This document shows, piece after piece, positions 23,205 through 32,702 of a stretch of 64,000 nucleotides of DNA (position 1 is the stretch's first letter; every line of letters begins with the position of its first letter). The stretch spans positions 310,001 through 374,000 of the forward strand of contig JAYKXP010000002.1 in assembly GCA_037176845.1 (NCBI GenBank), read 5' to 3'. The notes under the pieces were generated by a model. It saw only the letters and a program-made list of their open reading frames with translations. It was not told the DNA's origin and made no database searches. The DNA comes from Paramarasmius palmivorus. Its lineage: Eukaryota; Basidiomycota; Agaricomycetes; Agaricales; Marasmiaceae. Position numbers and translations under genes: made by a program.

Positions 23205-24210
23205 ATGTACCTCGCCCAGCATGTGCCTTGCTTTTCCAGAGGATTCACCAGAAATTTCTCTTCCACTTCTACACTGGCATATCAAAAGGTCCTGGTAGAA
23301 CGCGAACGAGTCAAAAAACCCATCCCAAATCGGAACAAACCTCAGCCCACGGATATTGGAATTTCAAAACTTACTCGACGACTGTCATGGCTTCTACGAC
23401 ACGCAGCTCAAGCTCAAGGTATCAGAATTCGACCTGACGGCTACGTTAGAGTCTCTGACTTGGTAGGTACCGTCCGTATGTCATTCACTTTCACAGCTGA
23501 CAGCACTGTTCTGCAGCTCAGATACTATCTCTTCAAACGACAGAACCCAAACTCGCTACGAGGAATGCTACTTCAGGATCCTCAACACAGATTCGAGTTT
23601 AAGGAAGAGGAAGGGCAGTGGCCTGGTTCTAAAGAGCTGCTAGTTCGTCACCAGGGCGGTCATACTATCAAAGTACGCTATCAGTTGTGTTTAGCTTCGT
23701 TCAACTCACTTACCCCCTTCAAGGGCATACAAACTTCGGCAAAAAGAATAACTTCCTCCTCCAAGATCCCTGTCGCTATATTTTGCACAGACGTTGAGAG
23801 ATGGAAAACGTTCAGTGCGTATCTGCATCCCAGTCTTACCGACACCGTCCTCATGGGCTTTGCAGGCGAACACGGTCTCTGGTCAGAACGAGGCGACGAG
23901 CTCATTCATCTAGTTCCCAAAATCCCAGAATATGAAGGCGTTGAAGGTGTGTTCGCCATATTCCCTTGAAATATGTATCAAAGCTCACGAACTCACAGCC
24001 AGCACTTCTTCCGCCCGTATTTTGATCTCAATCGACGTAGAAAAGGCAATGCGTAGCGGAGATATCATGTTCTACAAGATTAACGACGGGTCCGTCATCA
24101 CCGAAGGTGACCAAAGAGGATGTATTCCGCCAGAATACTTCAAGGAGGTGATTGCGGTCACTTGGGACAACGAGGTATTGTTGGATCGTACCAACAATTC
24201 TGCAACGTAG
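23205..24210 (+). CDS. TPT1: tRNA 2'-phosphotransferase family protein (Tpt1/KptA-like), divergent
   Basis: Five exons (23205-23462, 23517-23672, 23724-23814, 23866-23946, 23999-24210) give 265 aa; several introns are multiples of three, so the unspliced frame looks open. Family features are ISKLTRRLSWLLRHAAQAQG (the Arg-His pair), IRIRPDGYVRVSDLL, VRHQGGHTIK in place of VRANQGHS, W-x6-GL, then IHLVPKIP, RILISIDVEKAMRSGDIMFY and EYFKEV. In fungi Tpt1 removes the 2'-phosphate left at the tRNA splice junction, using NAD+. The usual HGT motif reads FCT here and the RxHIH segment is altered. The activity is therefore uncertain. The first 30 residues (YLAQHVPCFSRGFTRNFSST) are basic and may be a mitochondrial leader, or translation may begin later. 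It is divergent from the repeat protein. Confidence 0.82.
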
Positions 24211-24562
24211 GAGGAACAAGTCTCGTTTCATCTGAGATCCCTGCAATACTGGTCATATGCAGCCCACGTAAAGTCTATCTGTTGGCACCTGTGCAACGGT
24301 GCCAAGCGCTCGCACAGCGACAGGCCCGTTGCCCTTTCCAAAGGTCTTCCGGATATATAGTCTATAGATCATCTGATAGATGCCATGACATGTCTAGAGT
24401 ACAGATACAAGACCGACAACACGATAACAGAACACTACTTTTACACGCGAGAACCGTACACGTCTTTTGGCTCAACACCAGCCTGGCCTTTGCGGATGTT
24501 GGCTTGAGCCCACCTAAGGAGATTATTTAGGAACGATATAAAGAGGCAAGAAAATCGTAACA
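24211..24562. other. Convergent 3' region, no gene
   Basis: 352 bp between the stops of the TPT1-like gene and argininosuccinate synthase. Nothing coding was recognised. Confidence 0.6.
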
Positions 24563-26136
24563 TTACTTTTTGATCCTGATGGATTCGATTGCGATGAAGC
24601 CAGTGGTATCGGTTGGCTCGAAGCCACCGAGCTCGTCCATGGAAGATTGAACGGCATCGTAAAGACCCTATCATAACCTTCAGTCCATCTTATATCCGAG
24701 GAGAAGATGAGACGTACCTCCGTGCTATCACGTCCCTCAACAATAACATTACCCTTGTAAAGCTTGAGTCGAACAACACCGTTAACAGTCCTCTGACTGG
24801 CAGGAATGGCAGCAGTCACAAATTCACGCTCAGGAGTGAAGAAGTGACCATTGTACAAGATCTTGCTGAGCTCAATCGTGACGAATTGATCTCGGAGAGC
24901 ACGAACATTCCTGTCGAGCGTAAGACCCTCAAGGTCAACGTGTGCAGCGCGGAGAATAGTGGCTCCAGGAGATTCGTAGCATCCTCGGGATTTGACGCCA
25001 ATGAATCGGTTCTCGACAATGTCGATACGGCCGATACCGTGTTTCCTAGCGAGAGCGTTAAGAGCGAGGAATATCTCCACGGCGTCGGTGTAGGTCTTGC
25101 CAGAGTCAGGGACGGTGACTTTGATCGGGAGACCAGCTTTGAATTCAATGGAGATGCGTTCGGGAGTTTGAGGTGCATCCTCAGGGGATACGGTAAGCTT
25201 CCACATGTCAGCAGGAGGGGTAGTATTGGGGTCTTCGAGGATACCAGCCTCATAGGAGATGTGGAAGAGGTTTTCGTCGGTTGACCAAGGCTTGGCGGTT
25301 GTTTGTGCTACTGGGATGTTTTTCTCTGCAGCATAGGCAAGAAGAGCAGAACGACCTGCAAATCGGTTGTAGAACTCTGGTTCCATATTGTGAGTTATAC
25401 ATGCGTAACTGTGGATAGCGGAGATCTTACCAGGAATTCGCCATGGAGCAATGACCTTAATGTCAGGCTTGAGGCCATAGAAAGCAAGCTCGAATCGAAC
25501 TTGGTCGTTTCCTTTTCCTGTACAGCCATGAGACACAAAGCTGCACGAGACGTGAGGACTTCGGAGAAGTGAAAAGAGACTCGGTCCACTCACTCGCATC
25601 CTTCCCTCTCTGCGACAGCCATCATGCCACGGGCAATAACTGGTCGAGCGAGGGATGTACCGAGAAGGTAGACATTCTGAAAGAATATTAGTGACGTAAT
25701 GATCAACCATGGGGATTCGAATGTACCTCGTAGATACAGTTCGCTTGAATAGCAGGGTATATCAATTCGGTCACGAATTCACGTTTGAGGTCCTGTGCAT
25801 TCTCATTAGCAAGAATCTCAACGAAGAATTTGCGTAAAGGCTCACCTCCAAGAAGAACTTCTTGGCCCCGACTTTGAGAGCCTTTTGCTCTGCAGCAGCG
25901 AAATCCTATTACAAGCCTGTCGAATCTTGATCTACATCGCACAGAGCCCATCACAAACCTCTTCTTGTCCAACATCGGCCATGAATGCATAAACTTCATA
26001 TCCCTGTTCGATCAACCAAGCAAGGATACAAGATGTATCTATCCATGCGGTCAGCACACGATACTGTGATGCAAGTCGATGTCTTACCCAATCCTCCCGA
26101 GTATGCAAGAAGTACGCGTCCAGCCTTTTCGGACAT
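24563..26136 (-). CDS. ARG1: Argininosuccinate synthase
   Basis: About eight exons give roughly 415 aa. The ATP-pyrophosphatase motif VLLAYSGGL joins [20 protein letters not shown] over the first intron. Then come [84 protein letters not shown] and [17 protein letters not shown]. The last exon begins [20 protein letters not shown] and ends [11 protein letters not shown]. The enzyme condenses citrulline and aspartate with ATP to form argininosuccinate in arginine synthesis, in the cytosol. All substrate-binding motifs look intact and the length matches the family. Introns are 50-70 nt. The gene is divergent from the RING gene over 285 bp. Confidence 0.96.
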
Positions 26137-26421
26137 TCTGTTAGATGAAAGGTATGAAGATCAAAGATGATATGAGAGGTTACAAGCGAAAAAGAATCGA
26201 GTCACAGAAATTTTATTGGGGTGGACAGTGTCACGTGTGACTATCAGCGCGCCTAGATAAGATTAGATTAGACTTTACTTCGTCACACTGGTCACTGTGC
26301 ATGCATTGTTTCCTGACCTCCACCATCACTACCAGGTCTAGGTTCCCCCGCATCCTCGGTTCAGCGTAAGTCGATAAACTCTACCTAGAGAGATGGTTAC
26401 TGAGTTTCCAGAGCAGAATCC

Positions 26422-28426
26422 ATGGAGCACGCTATACGTACCTTTCAAAGGTCATCCACTGCCCAAGTTAGTACTACTAACAACAGCAAACGGAGCTCGA
26501 GAACACACACTCTTCGCAAAACATCTTTCAACAACGAGGAACCAACACTATCCCCACAATTAAACACACTTCGTCGACATAAGTCAAGGTCTCCTTCACG
26601 CAGGGTGGACCCTTTCGCACTAGCACTCGGCCAACTGCCGGTGCCATCAAACTCCTTCCAAAAACCGACGAGACATTCCTCCACCTCTGTTGTTACCATG
26701 AGATCTAGTGCTCACTCTACCGAGGAGCTTTCAGATCCTGGTCAGAAAGTGAAGCAAATGAGTACATCGGCGCCCCGTCATTCGAGTAGCAAGGCCGCCA
26801 CACCCGCTTCATCCGCCCTTCAGGCTAAAGCTCAGACCAGCAAGAAAGATAAGGGAAAGGAACGGGCCGCATCCCACTCACACACTCATTCGCATTCGCA
26901 ACCACGTTCGTCGAAGCACTTTTCGGCAGATGAGTCGGAAGTGGCGATTATAGGGTATTCGGGGCCTATTGCGGTAGCTGAATTTGAACGGATGAAGAAA
27001 GAGATTGAAGAATTGAAGAATACTATCCAAGAACAGAAAAAGACGATCAAAAAGCAAACAAAGGTGTGCTGTCTATTCATACTTCATTTCACTATCTGAC
27101 AGTACCTTGCTATAGAAAATGGACGAACTTAAGGCGGAAGTGGCAAGTGGGAAATCTGTACGTTGATACCTCTTAATTTATAAATAAGTCTTAATTGACG
27201 CTGCGCAGGCAAAGAAGGAACAGGATACCCAAATCCAAGCTCTTTCTTCAAAGGTCAATAAGGGTGAAGAAGTACGTTTGTCCACAATGCTGTCTTTCAG
27301 TTGACTCAGATCCCTATTCAGACTATCAGATCCATTGAAACCCATCTCAGCTGTCAAATATGCATGGAAATCATGAACAAGCCCTTCGCGTATGTTACCT
27401 TCGTCAAACCCATGCCCTTTCACTAACATATACTCTAGACTCTCACCTTGTGGTCACGTCCTTTGCATGCCCTGCTTGCAAGACTGGTTCCGTAAAGCCC
27501 CGCCATCCCTTGACGACATGGATATCGATCCCGAAGACGCAGACGACCCTGAATACCTCAAGTACCGGCAAAAGTCTTGTCCATGTTGCCGTGCCGTCAT
27601 CGAACGGCGACCTGCACCACTCTTCGTTCTCAAGAGCGTTGTCAATGCAGTTCAGAAACACAAGTGCGCCTCTGAAAACGCAGCCAGTTCTTCTACGCAA
27701 CGCAGCGACAGCCCACTCGTGGGCGAGGAAGACCCGTGGGAAGGCTTATTCCCAGACGACGAACACGAGGGTGACATGGGTGATGAAGATGAAGGGTACC
27801 TCCGTCACTATTATGAGCATGGGCTCTATCTTGATTCTGACTCTGATGGTATTGAGTCGATCATGATAGAGGTGGACAGCGACGCAGAGTCCCTCGATGA
27901 GGGTGAAGTCCACCATCACGGTGAAGAGGATCTTAGCGATGCAGAGTCTCTGGATCCGCTTTATGTTAAGCCATCATGGGAGCCACCTATTGCGACATAC
28001 TCTCGTGAAGAATTGGCCCATCTGACCCCTGCGAAAGCGGCGATGCTTCTTCGAGGGGGCACACTCTGGATGATTCAGACGTTGCATATGGATTACACTC
28101 ATCGAGATGGGTTTATTGTGTACCTTTTCGGTCTCGACAACGTACACTCGATGCCTTACGAGAACATATATCGTCTTTCGGCACAGGAAAGGCGAAAGCG
28201 TAACCTGCACAGGATCTTTTTGGGATGGAACATTCGGGGTGCACGAGAAGGCCTGATCGAAGAAGGCGGGAAAGAGTTCATGAATGAGTTGCTAGACTCT
28301 TTCCGCACTGAACATTGGAGATTTCATGTCGAGGAGAGGAGTGGAGGCAAGTTGGATGTTCATGTGTTGGTACAGGCGGACGACAGCCCTGGGTACGATA
28401 CGACTGATACCGAGGCTTACTACTAA
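26422..28426 (+). CDS. RING-finger protein, probable E3 ubiquitin ligase
   Basis: About five exons give roughly 600 aa. Residues 1-190 are disordered and rich in Ser, Arg and His (SHSHTHSHSQPRSSKHF). A charged coiled coil follows (AEFERMKKEIEELKNTIQEQ) and continues over short exons (KKMDELKAEVASGKS, AKKEQDTQIQALSSKVNKGE). Next is a C3HC4 RING: SCQICMEIMNKPFALSPCGH, VLCMPCLQDWF, an inserted acidic loop, then SCPCCRAVI. The C-terminal third has very acidic segments and a compact region (WMIQTLHMDYTHRDGFIVYL, WRFHVEERSGGKLDVHVLV) that I do not recognise. The RING fold recruits an E2 enzyme; the substrate is unknown. The acidic insertion between the two halves of the RING (about 25 residues) is unusual in length. 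Confidence 0.85.
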
Positions 28427-28955
28427 AGGAATGGCCTGAACTGGAACGTACTTTTGTATCAACCTATCCCGGATATTGTAGTTTTATGCCCGTACATATG
28501 TATTACAATGCTCACTATATTATGGATTCGAATGTATATGAAGTCTTTGTGCAAGGGGCTAAGGGCTATATAAATAAACCATCCACATACGTGATAAAGC
28601 TAAGTAAATAGTCCGAGGGTCCTACGTCCTTCCACCTAGTGCCGATGTAGCAAATTGAAGAATCCGGATACAGGACGTGTTGCAGTCGGCACTGCTGGTG
28701 CTTGTGGTTGTGGATACGATGAATGCGATGGAGAAGGTGGGGGTCGGCTCTGCAACGCTCCAGGTGGAGGAAGTAGTGTTGTACTATAGCTCGGCGTCTG
28801 TCTGGCAGGTCTCGCTGGCGGAGGCGCGACATATATCCCAGGGTTGTTCAGCTGAGATGGCGAAGGCGACGGCTGATTCGGGTGGACTTGATGAGAATGT
28901 ATATGAACATCCCGAGGAGGCGAGGAAGAGGTGTGGCGCGAATGTGCGCTCTTGT

Positions 28956-30421
28956 TTAGCTTGGCTGTCGGGGAGCCTGAAGGCGATGGACCTGGTTTAG
29001 GGAAACTGGTTCATACAGGGAGGTACCAAGATCACGAACTCTCCGACCTTTATCTCTCTTGGTTTCCTTCCTTTTACTCGATTTCTCTCTAACGGTCGGG
29101 TCCCTTACAAGATAGTCGGTTGCGGGAGTCTTGATTTTTGGTTGAAGTTCTGGCATTGGTATTTTGCTCAAATGAATGCAAATGGATTCCGGGGGCTCGT
29201 AGGTGGGCTTGTTTGGCTTTCTATCATCGAGATTGATGCGCTTTGGTCCTTTGGGCTTCGTATCAGTCGTGACATACTGATGAAGTTGATCTTCCAACCC
29301 TAGCGCGTTCGAACGTAAGGGTACGCCAGGAATACTTCATCCTGAATCACTCACCTGCCCGATAACGTATACGCTTGGTTTCTTCTACCACCTGAACCAC
29401 TTTTTGGACCTGTTCTTTTGTGTCCGACTTCACCATGACGAATAACATCGCATCGTCCTGAAAGCAGAATAAGGTACATGCACAAACTATAAAGCGGCGG
29501 GCATACCTGCAAGAGACCCCAGCAATAACTGGCATAATCGTCGACACTTCCCTCATCCTCCACTGTAACTTCATTCAACTCTCCTCTGGCTGCTTGAAGT
29601 TCGGCAATACGATTCACACCCGTCTCCGGGTCTGGTTTTGGGGGAATAGGTGGCGGTGAAGGGGATAAGGCGGTAGGTGGTGATAGTACGACCGGCGTAG
29701 TGCTAGCGCTGGTTTTCGAACTCGAAGCGTTATCTTTAGGACTATGATAGGCATCATTGGAATCTTGGAATGTCAAGAGGGCTGTAAGGATGACAATCTC
29801 CAAGCCTTTCCTGTCGTCGATATCGAACCTGTATGCCCTTCAGACACACAGTCGAAGGACCAAAACCTTAAGCATACCGGTTGAGATTGTAGTCTAGAAT
29901 TTGGATTGAAGATGTTTTGAGACGACCAGCTGGCTCTTTGGTTATGGCGACAAGAACTGGAGGATCAGGTTTGCGAATCATATAGCATTCTTCACGTTTC
30001 CATTCGAATTCATGTCTGGAAGAAGAGGACCTGTGTGAGACCATAGCTCGAGTAATACCGCTACGACATGGCACGCACTCTTCCCATTTAAACGACCATC
30101 GAAATGTCAAAGTTCCAGTAAACTTCAGTTCCACCGCGGACGTTGGATTGCATAAAAGTAGTGTCCTCGTTTTACTTGTTACACTTGGAGCTGTTGCAGT
30201 TGCGAGCAAGGATTCGGAAGTGAAGTCTGTTGCGGTAATTAGTCTGCTTCTTCCGCTGAACAATTTGGGTGCGTACCGTAAACCTCTGCCTGATATACTT
30301 GTCCAGCCACTCTTTGCTTTCGGTAATGTATCACACCAGCGGGGTCGATGAGATCAATGACATTAGGGTCATCCTTGTGGGGAGTGACTATGAGAGTAAA
30401 GAGATTTTGATCAAGGCTCAT
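28956..30421 (-). CDS. Unknown protein, possible tubby/LURP-type beta-barrel plus proline-rich tail
   Basis: Start MSLDQNLFTLIVTPHKDDPN at 30421; the frame begins upstream without an ATG. About six exons. Pieces in order: VIDLIDPAGVIHYRKQRVAG, then SVTSKTRTLLLCNPTSAVEL, FTGTLTFRWSFKWEEHEFEW, KREECYMIRKPDPPVLVAI, IQILDYNLNRFDIDDRKGLE, TALLTFQD, a Pro-rich linker (SPSPPPIPPKPDPETG), YASYCWGLLQ, and a basic tail (VREKSSKRKETKRDKGRR). The pattern of a short beta-rich domain followed by DYNLxRFDxDxRKGLE and a LLTFQD helix resembles fungal tubby-C-like/LURP-one proteins; this is inference. The end is unsure. The main frame stops at 28956, but Pro/His-rich reading continues in other frames to about 28627 (for example PPPSPSHSSYPQPQAPAVPT), so the last exon may be missed or frameshifted. 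Confidence 0.6.
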
Positions 30422-30794
30422 GGTGGGGGTTACGGATATCAAGGATCACTTTGGACTTATGTATTCAACCTTTCTCCCCATTGATGTCCATAAAACATTC
30501 TACACGAAGAACACTACCCGGCAAGTCATCGCATCCCGCAGCATCCCTAGCCCCTACACGTGATGGAGGGTATTATCTATATCGACAGGGATTGTGGCCG
30601 CAGTCGTTGTGTTTGTAGCCAGACCACAGCCTTCATCATGACTACCACGGCACCCAGACGGACGAAGTCGACCGTTAACTAGCCGGAAAGTGATTCCAAA
30701 CCAAGCCCCACCAAGCCCGAGCTCATCCCACGTCAATGTCAATCATGGCACCTGTAGGTCCCTGGTATAAACTTCAGGCCCAGTACCTCGATTT

Positions 30795-32505
30795 CTATTT
30801 TTTCCGACCTCTCCCAGACTTTTTATACTTCGGCTCGCAGTCTCGGCAATACCAAGTCTGCTTTTCAGGCGGCAGCTGCGTGAGCCCTGTACAGGAAAGA
30901 TGGAACTGCAGGAACGTTGATACATCATGACAAAACGCAGAGAATGAAAGCTCACCCATTCGTTCTTGCAATTATGATTGTCACACATGATCATCTGGAA
31001 TCAGTTGAGCGTAAACGCGTCTGGCACGGAACGAAGACAGAAGAATTTACCTCTCCCCAGGACGTCATACGACAATAGCAGTATATCTCGTTGCTATTAG
31101 CGGCAGCCGCAGAAGCGGGCAGTTTAATCTTGAGCTTTTCCGACCGGTTGTTTCCAGCTCTCTTCCCCCTTTTCCGACCTCCACCAGGATCGTCGCTAAC
31201 TACACCCAAGGTGGTAATGGTATCCCCTTGTTCGCCGTCGGGTTCGAATAAGCCACCATTAGGCAAGTCATCGTCAGAGTCTATATCGCTTGTAGGATTC
31301 GAAGGCTTTGTCCATCTAGAGACCGGAGCGATCTCTGGCAATAAAATCGGGGCCAGCTGTGTGCCAGGCCTTGTCCCCAAAGAAAGTGCCAATTCTTGCT
31401 CCTTGATAGATTGATTGAGGGCTCGGATTTGGCGTTCGAGCTAATTGGTATGGATCAACGAACAGTTTCAGGTCCTACAGGAAATGTGCTTACCGTATCG
31501 TGCAAAGTTTGTGCTATATGAACCTTCTCATTAGAAGCTCGTATCATTTCGTCGGACGCCCATGCAATGTGTGTGAGCATTTCACGCGAAGTAGTAGGTA
31601 TTCTGTTACGATCTTGAGGTATGCCTATCGGCGTTGGTGTACGAGGGGACGCTGTTGCAGCAAGGTTTTGCGTGCTGAGATGATGGGGTATGGCACGAAT
31701 TGGCGTGCTAGGTAGTGGTATAGACGAAGTAGTGGTCGTGGCCGTGGTTGGAGGTGGAGTGGCATGGGTGGTAGCGGACGTTGGAGGCGGACTGGAATTG
31801 ACTGTCGTTGCCGTCGGTGGTGGTGGAGTCGGATCTTTGGAAGTTACTGGTGTAAAAAGAGGGCTTCCATCTGCAGATACCGCATGCTCAGTTGTGGTTC
31901 GGTTCAGCTCCTCAGGTTGCGGGTCCACGTCCATAGGAGTATCAGTGCGTCCTTCAGAGTCCCCTTCAGCGGCCATCTGGGTGATATCCAATGGATTCTC
32001 TGGAGCAGAGGCCTCCTGTTGGGGCACAGTACGAGCTTTGTGCTGAGCGTCCAGGTCACGTCGTAAAGCGATATATCTTTTCAAAGTGGGGAGAATGTCA
32101 TCCATGCAAGCTGGAGATCTCTTAGCCTAGGCCTGGAAATCAAATTTCAAACACTCGCCTTGACTCTCTTGATCTAGCTCCTTTAGAAGTGTAAATTGAC
32201 GATGCATAGTCAACGGAAGCTGTTCAACCACTAGGGTCGCGATTAGCACTGCAGCAAAAGGACCGAATAACTAGGCTCACCTTCATAATGCTCTTCCCGA
32301 ACCGACTCCCAAATTTCGCGCTCCTTCTCTGGATCAACTGGAGGTTTCTCCGTTCCCTCCTCATCAACGTTTATCTGTTCTTCCGTCTCATCGTCGCCCC
32401 AGCTTCGCTTTCTCCGTCTTCATTCTGCGTTGTTTGGTCCGTAACCATATCATCTTCAGTAAAAGCTTGTGATCTCTTTCGTTTTCGAGAAGATTTCGAG
32501 GGCAT
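30795..32505 (-). CDS. ING-family PHD finger protein
   Basis: The start MPSKSSRKRKRSQAFTEDDM at 32505 is a plausible N-terminus. The ING helical domain reads KEREIWESVREEHYE, VVEQLPLTMHRQFTLLKELD, ACMDDILPTLKRYIALRRDL. A long Thr/Pro-rich linker follows, then a C-terminal PHD finger: EIYCYCRMTSWGE, MIMCDNHNCKNEW, FHLSCTGLTQLPPEKQTWYC, RDCEPKYKKSGRGRKK. ING proteins read H3K4 methylation and anchor histone acetyltransferase or deacetylase complexes (yeast Yng1, Yng2, Pho23); which of these this is cannot be told. The intron at 32158-32111 has a GC donor (AAG/GCGAGT). Near 32400-32425 the frame of MPSK...TQNEDG must shift to reach RKRSWGDDETEEQINVDEE, with no usable intron seen, so a sequence error, a true frameshift or a different first exon is possible. 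Confidence 0.82.
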
Positions 32506-32702
32506 CAGACTCAGAGGCGTAGGACGTAGTCGAGGTTGAAGAGGTTCAAGAGCACCAGTCACGCCCCCAGCGCCTATCCAGCTTCCTCGATGCCCATCAA
32601 TCATAATGGCAACAGACGACCAAAGCGCTCTATTCTCTTCTTTCTTGACGACTCCTCTACAGGAGGTGGAGGAAGAGAACAAGATATCTGTAAAATATCT
32701 TC

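Noticed and set aside
23815..23865. 17-residue insertion in the Tpt1-like protein
   Set aside because: GTGCGT...GCAG is an in-frame 51-nt intron; removing it restores the W-x6-GL spacing of the family.
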